From Candidatus Poribacteria bacterium (GTDB lineage: Bacteria; Poribacteria; WGA-4E; WGA-3G), in assembly GCA_022822215.1 (NCBI GenBank), contig JAJECD010000224.1, positions 1 to 33,920 of the forward strand: a stretch of DNA of 33,920 nucleotides, given 5' to 3'. Positions 27,098 to 33,920 of the stretch are shown here, in pieces. Both the position numbers and the translations under genes were made by a program. Position 1 is the stretch's first letter, and every line of letters starts with the position of its first letter. The notes under the pieces were generated by a model, which was given only the letters and a program-made list of their open reading frames with translations, had not been told where the DNA came from and did not search any database.

Positions 27098-27610
27098 TTA
27101 ATTTACGGTGTTAACAGCATGTTCGGTCTTGCGCGCTTCCATCTCTTGCCGCAACGCTTCAATCTGTTCGTGCTGCGCTTCGATTTGTTTTTGCTGCGCC
27201 TCAATTTTCTCGTCTTGTGCCCGTTGGTGTTTTCGCTGCGTCGCAACGATGATTTGCGGTATCCCTACAACAACACCAATAAAAGCAACTAACACTATAA
27301 CCAGCCCGAAGATCTGCTCCAACCGCTTGTCCATCTCCGAGATTGTCATATTAACAATCTTAATTTCTTGAGAGACGTATTCGCGCATCCGCTTTTCAGA
27401 GGCAGTAATCTCTGTTTTCGTCCGCTTTTCAGCGGCAGCGATCTCTGCTTTCATCCGCTTTTCAGAGGCAGCAATCTCTTCTCTAACGATAATGCGGACA
27501 TCCTCTCTAAGCAGCGTGCGGATTTTTTCAAAATCCTCCAAGCTGAGTTCGCTGGATGCTGGCATAGCCCAAATCAATAAACTGAGGCTTAAAATTAGTG
27601 TCAACCGCAT
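27098..27610 (-). CDS. Coiled-coil protein with signal peptide and TM segment
   Basis: MRLTLILSLSLLIWAMPASSE leader; repeated EIAASEKRMKAEIAAAEKRTKTEITASEKRM; TM IFGLVIVLVAFIGVVVGIPQIIVA; Q/E-rich tail. Confidence 0.7.
   Translation of the reverse strand: MRLTLILSLSLLIWAMPASSELSLEDFEKIRTLLREDVRIIVREEIAASEKRMKAEIAAAEKRTKTEITASEKRMREYVSQEIKIVNMTISEMDKRLEQIFGLVIVLVAFIGVVVGIPQIIVATQRKHQRAQDEKIEAQQKQIEAQHEQIEALRQEMEARKTEHAVNTVN
27389..27487 (-). repeat. Three 33-nt tandem repeats encoding 11-aa units
   Basis: ccgcttttcagaggcagtaatctctgttttcgt and two near copies at 27422 and 27455. Confidence 0.8.
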
Positions 27611-27667
27611 CTCTTTTTCCTTCACGCTGTGAGAGGCGGGGTTTGAAACCAACCACGCCTACAATAT

Positions 27668-28687
27668 TTATGACACCGATAGGTTCACGACCTGGCCACT
27701 ATCTGCCGAGACGAGCCCGGCTTCAAGGATTTCTTGCGCATCCCGACTCACTTTGGCGTTACAGAGACCTTCAATCGGTTCACCCGTTTCCAAGCAGTGA
27801 ATGAAGTACTCCGCAGCGTTGCGTCTCCCCTCTGGGAGTGCTTCAGGTGTTATCACTTCAGCATCACCCCCTGCAGGATGGAGATGGACCTCGTTTCCGC
27901 TTACCATCAAAGCACCTTCCGTCCCATAAACCACTGGGTTCGGTGTAATATAACCGACCTTTTGGGTCCAAGACGCCTCCGTGATGCCGAAAGCGTTTCC
28001 GTACTTCATAACGATGACAGCGTTATCATCAGGGATTGGATAATCTTTGACGAAGGTACCACGGAAAGCCGTCACCTGTTGTGGCAAACCGAGGAGGTAG
28101 GCACACATATCGGCACAATAACAGCAGTAATCCATCAACGCACCCGCCCCATTCTTTTCTTCATCGTAGAGCCATTCGTAGAAATAGCGGGAGCAACCGA
28201 TCTCCATCGGTCCGTTATGCGCAGAACGCCACTTGAAATAGAAAATGTCTCCAATGCGTCCGTCTTTGATGAGATCCATTGCAGTATTAAGTGCTGGACT
28301 CCACGCCGTGGGCCAATTCACCATGAGTTGGATACCGGCACTCTCTGCAGTAGCCAGCATCTGATCTGCCTGCGAAAGGCGTGCAGCCATCGGCTTTTCA
28401 GATACGACATGGGTACCTTTTGCCGCCGCAGCCGCAACAATATCTGCACCGGCGTTGTTCTCTGCAGCTGCTTGGACGATGTCCAATTCCTCTTTTTCTA
28501 ACAACTCTTGCCAAGAGTCGTAGACTTTCTCAACACCCGATTCCTCACTGAATTGTGCGCGTAACTCCGCATTGACATCGCCCGCTGCAACGATTTCAAC
28601 GTTCGGGTGTGCCTTCCAATGACGGAGTTCACCCCACACATGGTCATGCACCAGAGATGCGAAGCCAACGCGATACGTTTTTGACAT
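27668..28687 (-). CDS. Gfo/Idh/MocA family oxidoreductase
   Basis: KAHPNVEIVAAGDVNAELRAQFSEESGVEKVYDSWQELL; AAAKGTHVVSEKPMAARLSQADQML. Confidence 0.88.
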   Translation of the reverse strand: MSKTYRVGFASLVHDHVWGELRHWKAHPNVEIVAAGDVNAELRAQFSEESGVEKVYDSWQELLEKEELDIVQAAAENNAGADIVAAAAAKGTHVVSEKPMAARLSQADQMLATAESAGIQLMVNWPTAWSPALNTAMDLIKDGRIGDIFYFKWRSAHNGPMEIGCSRYFYEWLYDEEKNGAGALMDYCCYCADMCAYLLGLPQQVTAFRGTFVKDYPIPDDNAVIVMKYGNAFGITEASWTQKVGYITPNPVVYGTEGALMVSGNEVHLHPAGGDAEVITPEALPEGRRNAAEYFIHCLETGEPIEGLCNAKVSRDAQEILEAGLVSADSGQVVNLSVS

Positions 28688-28844
28688 TTAGTATGACTCC
28701 TTGTTAATTTTATGAGTAATGAATCGTAGGGACGAGGTCAACTCGCCCGGTATACAAAAAAATACTCACACGTTCAAACTTGAAAGATGAGTCGTTAGCA
28801 ATCAGCCGTCAACTATTGGCAATGAGCCAGACACCAACTGCTGT

Positions 28845-29900
28845 CTATTCTTCAGCTCGAACCGCAATTTTAATCGCAGTTTCACCAGCGATACGGTAGT
28901 CCCCATTAAGTGCGTGAAAACCGTCGCCGACCTGCGAGAGTGGCAGCTGATGGCTAATCATATCCGCGAACGGAAGCTCGCTCTGTTCAAGGAGCGGCAA
29001 ACCGCGGACGAAATGCTCATAACTGCTTCCCCAGATCGCCTCGACCCGAAGGTTTTTGCGCATCAGCAACTGGTTAATGTTAAAGTCAATAGACCCCATA
29101 TCCACAAAGTGACCAACCTCAACAAAAGTGCCGCTACGGCGAGTATACCCCAATCCTTCAGGCGTGGCAGGAAGGAAACCTGCGCATTCAAAGACAACGT
29201 CTGCCCCCTCTTTGCGCGGTGTTTCCGCTTTCACCAGTTCCGTCCGCTCTTCGACAGAGGTAACCTTCTCAATGTCGATTGTTACGTCGGCACCGAGGCG
29301 TTTCGCGAGTTCCAACCGTCCAGCAGGACCCCCAACCATAATCGCTTTCGCAGCACCGCTCAATTTCGCGCAAGCGAGCGTCACAAGCCCGATGGCACCC
29401 GAACCCTGCACAACAACGGTATCGCCGAGTTTTATTTCCCCGCGCATTGCTGCATGGACACCGACAGTAAAAGGCTCTGTGAGGACCGCCACTTCAGGCG
29501 ATGCGTCGGTTTTTATAAAACAGGTATTCGGATGGACGAGGTACATATAATCAGCGAACCCACCGCGAAAATGCGGTGCCTCGTCCGGATTCCACTGGAA
29601 CCCATAAGCACCGTAACTCGTCCCGGGCGCGAAGATAATTCTATCCCCTTCTTTAATCGGGTTTCCAACATAATCCGTCTCAACCCCTTCACCAAGTGCC
29701 TCAATGATACCTACGTTTTCGTGTCCCAACAGCACTTCCTCTTGGAAACCGTTCTGCCAGTTATGCAAGTCGGTTCCGCAGATGCCCGCTAACTCCTGAC
29801 GGAGCAGCACCGTGTTAGGTTCAGGATCGGGAACTGGATACTCCCGAATCTCAAAATCTTGTCCGTGTGCGACCACGGCTCTCCCTGTTCGACTCATCAT
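28845..29900 (-). CDS. MDR family dehydrogenase without the four-Cys structural zinc lobe
   Basis: ELAGICGTDLHNW; LLGHENVGIIEALGEGV; VVVQGSGAIGLVTLACAKLSGA; no CxxCxxC. Confidence 0.83.
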   Translation of the reverse strand: MMSRTGRAVVAHGQDFEIREYPVPDPEPNTVLLRQELAGICGTDLHNWQNGFQEEVLLGHENVGIIEALGEGVETDYVGNPIKEGDRIIFAPGTSYGAYGFQWNPDEAPHFRGGFADYMYLVHPNTCFIKTDASPEVAVLTEPFTVGVHAAMRGEIKLGDTVVVQGSGAIGLVTLACAKLSGAAKAIMVGGPAGRLELAKRLGADVTIDIEKVTSVEERTELVKAETPRKEGADVVFECAGFLPATPEGLGYTRRSGTFVEVGHFVDMGSIDFNINQLLMRKNLRVEAIWGSSYEHFVRGLPLLEQSELPFADMISHQLPLSQVGDGFHALNGDYRIAGETAIKIAVRAEE

Positions 29901-29965
29901 GCTCTCCCTCTCGTAAGCTTAGGACACCTGTAACACATCTACAGATATCCTATATTGACTCTCGT

Positions 29966-30253
29966 TCAGATATATTTCCTCTTATTTCGCGAGGAAATAA
30001 TCACAATAGCAACAATAGCGACAACCGTAATTGGCAGCCAGAACGCTTCAAAGATCTCCCAGAAAAAGTTGAACCCTATCCAGAGCAGGACTTCAATCCC
30101 GACAATGGATGCCGTCTTGCCCCACGGGAAATCTGCGTTGTACTGTTTCTTTAACCGACTGGCATATATCCACGAAACGACTAATGTCCCCACAATAGCC
30201 ACGAAGAACAGGAGATTCACAAGCCCTTGAATGCTGTTTAAAATGCTTAACAT
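29966..30253 (-). CDS. Small multi-TM membrane protein
   Basis: Hydrophobic segments LVNLLFFVAIVGTLVVSWIYA, SIVGIEVLLWIGFNFFW, FWLPITVVAIVAIVIIS. Confidence 0.6.
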   Translation of the reverse strand: MLSILNSIQGLVNLLFFVAIVGTLVVSWIYASRLKKQYNADFPWGKTASIVGIEVLLWIGFNFFWEIFEAFWLPITVVAIVAIVIISSRNKRKYI

Positions 30254-30336
30254 GAGAATTTGACTCCTTTTAAGTTTTTCTTGCTATTATAGAGACAGGC
30301 TATCTGAAAAAGATAGTAAAAAAACCCGGCCACTGC

Positions 30337-30355
30337 CACAAACTAACAGTTTGTG
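30337..30355. repeat. Palindromic dispersed repeat CACAAACT-aac-AGTTTGTG, copy 1
   Basis: Perfect 8-bp inverted repeat, identical core at 33740-33758. Confidence 0.75.
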
Positions 30356-31192
30356 CTACACGGAACTTATCCGCTCTGGACAACTGTAGACCGCCATACT
30401 TTTCCCGCGCATGAAACCGACTAACGTGAGATTGCCTTCCGCTGCGAGGTCAACGGCGAGTGTAGATGCAGCGGAAACAGCAACAACGATCGGGATACGG
30501 GCAAAGAGTGCTTTCTGGACGATTTCAAAACTCGCCCGTCCGCTCACCATCAAAATATGCCGTTCAAGCGGCAGAAGATCCGTCAGCAATGCATGCCCTA
30601 TCACTTTATCAACGGCGTTGTGTCTGCCTATATCTTCCCTGACAATCAGGAGTTCACCCGTCTCGTCAAACAATCCAGCGGCGTGAAGGCCACCCGTCCT
30701 TTCAAAAACAGATTGTGCCGCTCTTAACCGGTCATTGAGCTGATAAAAGACGGCTTGGTTAACGTGCATCCGTGAATTCAAGGGAGGCACCTGATGTTTA
30801 ACAGATTCAATCGTCATCTTGCCACAGAGTCCGCAGCTGGCATTCGCGTGGAAATTCCGTTGCCAACCCGATTGCGTCTCAAGGTCGAGTGCTCCCGTGA
30901 GGTGGACGTTGACAATGTTCTGCAGCGACGAGAAACCCGTGGGCTGATCTTCAGAAGGCACCTCATCACAATACGCAATAATTGCGATGTCATCGCAAGA
31001 AGTTATGAGGCTTTCTGTGTAGAGAAAGCCCGCCGTCAATTCAAAATCGTGTCCTGGCGTCCGCATGACAACGATTAAACTTTGTTGCCCCACCCGGATC
31101 TCAAGCGGTTCCTCAACAACCAACTCGTCTTCGACTTGGGTCGGTTCAGCATAAGCCCAGCGTGTAATAGATTTTGTAGATGTCGGTTGCAT
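30356..31192 (-). CDS. fdhD: Formate dehydrogenase accessory sulfurtransferase FdhD
   Basis: HANASCGLCGKMTIESV; GGLHAAGLFDETGELLIVREDIGRHNAVDKVIG; MVSGRASFEIVQKALFARIPIVVAVSAAS. Confidence 0.92.
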   Translation of the reverse strand: MQPTSTKSITRWAYAEPTQVEDELVVEEPLEIRVGQQSLIVVMRTPGHDFELTAGFLYTESLITSCDDIAIIAYCDEVPSEDQPTGFSSLQNIVNVHLTGALDLETQSGWQRNFHANASCGLCGKMTIESVKHQVPPLNSRMHVNQAVFYQLNDRLRAAQSVFERTGGLHAAGLFDETGELLIVREDIGRHNAVDKVIGHALLTDLLPLERHILMVSGRASFEIVQKALFARIPIVVAVSAASTLAVDLAAEGNLTLVGFMRGKSMAVYSCPERISSV

Positions 31193-31216
31193 TTTTTTAA
31201 GTTAGGACTAACGAAC

Positions 31217-33313
31217 TCATTGGACGCTCACGGTTGCCAATCCGTTGGCGGTCGCTATCCATGCTCTATTATTCGCCACAACAAGAGACTGAATTGTTGT
31301 CAATTCACCCGATACGATTTGAGGGGTCGTCGTATCCTGCCACGCGCCAGACCGTGTGTGATGTGTGTAAAACAGATCGTTCGTTGCTATCCACAACACT
31401 AATGGCACTTCGGGTGTAGGCAGTAGTGGTTGCGCTTCTTCTTCGACTCCCATTTCAGCGGAGAATTCGGATTCCGACGGATCTTCTATTTCCACGATCT
31501 CCTCCGGCACTATTTCAGCCTCTTCCACAAAAGGTGCCTCGACCGCTTCCTCGATAGCAGCTTCCTCAAGAATAGGCGAAGTATCAAGAGCTCCCCGAAT
31601 ATAAATGTTCTTCAGTTTGTTTTCATCGTCTACGCCGGTGTGGAGCGTCGTCGATTTCCCGTTCCGACCATCTAAATCTGCCCGAAAATAACCGTTGGAC
31701 TTCTCATCAGTGTTGAACCATGTGAAGAGAAGCTGCTCGGCCGCGGCCTCAATCCCGACGATTGTCATACCTTCTCGAATTGCTATCGAATGGTATGTAT
31801 ACCACTCTTCTATCTCTCGATCAAAGGTCCCAATCACGCCATCTTCCGAGACACACCAGACCCGTTCAGGTGTAAGGACCAACGTCTCAAGGTCGTCTGC
31901 TGGCAGTTGGCTGTTCGGAACGTTGTAGACAAGAGGCGGATCAAGACTCCCGCGAATCCGACGGATAGCACCGATACCGGTTGCGAACCAGATTTCTGTT
32001 TCGTCCATCTTGATGTCCCTGACCCAATCGGGGAAGCCATCTATGGGTGAATACGCCTGAATTTCGCCGGTTAACCTGTCGTAATGGATCGCGCCTTGCG
32101 AACGCGTGCCGATCCACACCTCTTGTGCGTTGACAGCGATGGCTCTAACATCTGGAACCGTTTCGACGGCACTATTAATAAGTTGCGGGATATCTTCAAT
32201 AGGTATCCATTTATCATACGCAGTCTCAAACAGCATAATACCTTTCGCGGTGCCGATCCACAACTTTGTTTCATCATTGACGATAGCCTGTATCTGATTG
32301 TCTGGCAGTCCGTCTGCGTCTGTGTAAACCGTCCATCGCGTCTGATCAAGAATCTGTTTCGCCCGTTCCTTCACAGGCTCATCTATGCTTGACTCGTAGA
32401 TGAGACTCGCTTCACTCGCAGCCTCTGAGATCCGACCAAGTTTTAAATTGACCTCAGCGCGGGTAAGGCGCGCTTCATAAACCCACTCGCTTATCGGGTA
32501 GCGGATAATAAATCCCTGTAAAGTATGAAGGGCATCTTCTAAACGATCCGTTTCTGCTTGGAGTTTTCCTATCAGGAAAAACGCCTTTTCGTGTTCGGGC
32601 CTGTCCGGATACGCTGTGATCGCTGATTCAAGGAGCGTCAGCCCCGCAGCCGCATCCTCCAACTGTTCAACGAATAGAAATCCGGTAATATAACGCAATG
32701 CGGGAACGGATGGGTGTTCTGGATAATGGGTCAGGATTAACTGATAGTTATCCACGGCTTCAGCATACGCGCCACTGGCGAGTGCGGTATCGCCGAACTC
32801 CTGAAAGAACGGCACGAGGTCATAATTGGCGGCATCAAGGATCGCCACAGAGCGGAAGCGTTCCAACGCGCTGGCAGTGTCGCCCTCTGCTTTGTGAAGC
32901 AAGCCGAGTTGATAGTGCGCAGCGGGGTATTTTGGGAGTTCCTCAATCGCGGCTTTAAAACGCCCTTTCGCGTTCTCGGGGAGTCCTAACTCCAAGAGCA
33001 TGCGTCCATTGCGGAAATACTTCGCAGCGGTTCGATCTGGAACGTGTGTGGTATCTGACGTGAAATCAAGACTATAACCTGTCACGGGCAGCCGTAACAC
33101 CTGTCCATTATACTCAATTTCAAAATGGGTTTCGGTGGCACCACGCCAAGTACCGGTTAATCTATCACCGTTCTCTCCATCTACGACGACGTACTGCTGA
33201 CTGTAAGCAGGGGACTGATAGATGAATAGAACGGCTGATATTATTAGCGCGAATAGACGGTAAGTTTTCTGTTTTTTTGTTTGTGTCTTTTTTTTACAGG
33301 TCTGATGCAACAT
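31217..33313 (-). CDS. TPR plus two-component-regulator-type beta-propeller repeat protein, secreted
   Basis: Signal-like N-terminus; TPR region (MLLELGLPENAKGRFKAAIEELPKYPAAHYQLG); propeller repeats (WIGTAKGIMLFE, VWIGTRSQGAIHYDRLTGEIQ, IWFATGIGAIRRI). Confidence 0.82.
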   Translation of the reverse strand: MLHQTCKKKTQTKKQKTYRLFALIISAVLFIYQSPAYSQQYVVVDGENGDRLTGTWRGATETHFEIEYNGQVLRLPVTGYSLDFTSDTTHVPDRTAAKYFRNGRMLLELGLPENAKGRFKAAIEELPKYPAAHYQLGLLHKAEGDTASALERFRSVAILDAANYDLVPFFQEFGDTALASGAYAEAVDNYQLILTHYPEHPSVPALRYITGFLFVEQLEDAAAGLTLLESAITAYPDRPEHEKAFFLIGKLQAETDRLEDALHTLQGFIIRYPISEWVYEARLTRAEVNLKLGRISEAASEASLIYESSIDEPVKERAKQILDQTRWTVYTDADGLPDNQIQAIVNDETKLWIGTAKGIMLFETAYDKWIPIEDIPQLINSAVETVPDVRAIAVNAQEVWIGTRSQGAIHYDRLTGEIQAYSPIDGFPDWVRDIKMDETEIWFATGIGAIRRIRGSLDPPLVYNVPNSQLPADDLETLVLTPERVWCVSEDGVIGTFDREIEEWYTYHSIAIREGMTIVGIEAAAEQLLFTWFNTDEKSNGYFRADLDGRNGKSTTLHTGVDDENKLKNIYIRGALDTSPILEEAAIEEAVEAPFVEEAEIVPEEIVEIEDPSESEFSAEMGVEEEAQPLLPTPEVPLVLWIATNDLFYTHHTRSGAWQDTTTPQIVSGELTTIQSLVVANNRAWIATANGLATVSVQ

Positions 33314-33739
33314 AATTTACCTTCAAAATATAGGTTGATATTTATAGACTTAATAATTACTTCGTCAAGCGTATCGCGCGGTATCCATGCCCAATATTGA
33401 TGGGCGCGACAGTGGGTACGCAGACACGCCACCAAGCGGTGACGCTGCTCATATCTACCCCTATGATACCATCATTATACTACATTTTGGCGATAATATC
33501 AAGAGAAAACATAGGTGCGGCAGAGGCATTCAATTCTCCAAAACTTTTAGAAATGGTATAAATCCCGTAAGGACGCAAAGAGGTTGGAATGAGAATTAAA
33601 TGGAAAGGGGTCAGCATCAACGATGCTCGAATTTTTCAGGAGGGGTTTGCCAAGAAGTTATTGCGTTTCGCGGCTTTTGTTGAGCGACCGGTGGACGGCG
33701 TAAGTCCTATCTAATGCAATACCTCTCAAAGTGCTGTAG

Positions 33740-33758
33740 CACAAACTAACAGTTTGTG
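33740..33758. repeat. Palindromic dispersed repeat CACAAACT-aac-AGTTTGTG, copy 2
   Basis: Same 19-bp core as 30337-30355; flank gtag/ctac shared in opposite orientation. Confidence 0.75.
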
Positions 33759-33801
33759 CCACCACCTTCACTTTCAGAAAAGGTATCACTACCCACTCAG
33801 G

Positions 33802-33920
33802 TTATACCAAAGGGTCGCTCTTAGCATCGGGAGACTGGTGTTTCTGAAGGGCTGCGTCCTTATACGCAGCAACCAACTCATTTTCAAAGTCGATCCAGAC
33901 TTGATGTTTTCGCCAGCGCG
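33802..33920 (-). CDS. C-terminal fragment of a protein running off the right edge
   Basis: Minus-strand open frame RWRKHQVWIDFENELVAAYKDAALQKHQSPDAKSDPLV* with stop at 33802-33804. Confidence 0.5.
   Translation of the reverse strand, partial: RWRKHQVWIDFENELVAAYKDAALQKHQSPDAKSDPLV

Noticed and set aside
27389-27487. 33-nt repeats as a CRISPR array
   Set aside because: Contiguous repeats without spacers, in frame within a coiled-coil gene.
27734-28501. 255-aa plus-strand ORF
   Set aside because: Lies antisense to the well-supported Gfo/Idh/MocA gene; no recognisable domain.
28914-29792. 292-aa plus-strand ORF
   Set aside because: Antisense shadow of the MDR dehydrogenase; Cys/Arg-rich without domain pattern.

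Overview
Window of a bacterial genome whose gene content (three phytanoyl-CoA dioxygenase-like proteins, LamG, FG-GAP/ASPIC-UnbV and TPR proteins, Gfo/Idh/MocA and MDR dehydrogenases, many dispersed palindromes) suggests a Poribacteria-like lineage; this taxonomic guess is inference. The left third (about 1-10230, all + strand) looks like a defence island: a type III-like Res helicase-nuclease truncated by the window edge; a ParA-like ATPase, a two-TM protein and a FlgT_C-like protein with their own predicted promoter; a type III-like Mod DNA methyltransferase; an OLD-like ATPase-TOPRIM protein coupled to Mod; a second ATPase with a PD-(D/E)XK-like partner; and an orphan CopG-type antitoxin. 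This composite locus is the best candidate for an undescribed system. It includes a 28-codon ORF before the second ATPase that resembles the Mod C-terminus, suggesting the OLD-like gene was inserted between Mod and the ATPase. The rest is metabolic and cell-surface accessory genome, with a hicB antitoxin behind a decayed hicA, a PD-(D/E)XK gene behind a decayed fragment of a paralogue, tandem LamG paralogues, a nagA-TPR-CRTAC1 overlapping gene string, fdhD, a TPR/beta-propeller protein, and several REP-like palindromes. All calls come from reading motifs by eye; no database searches were run.
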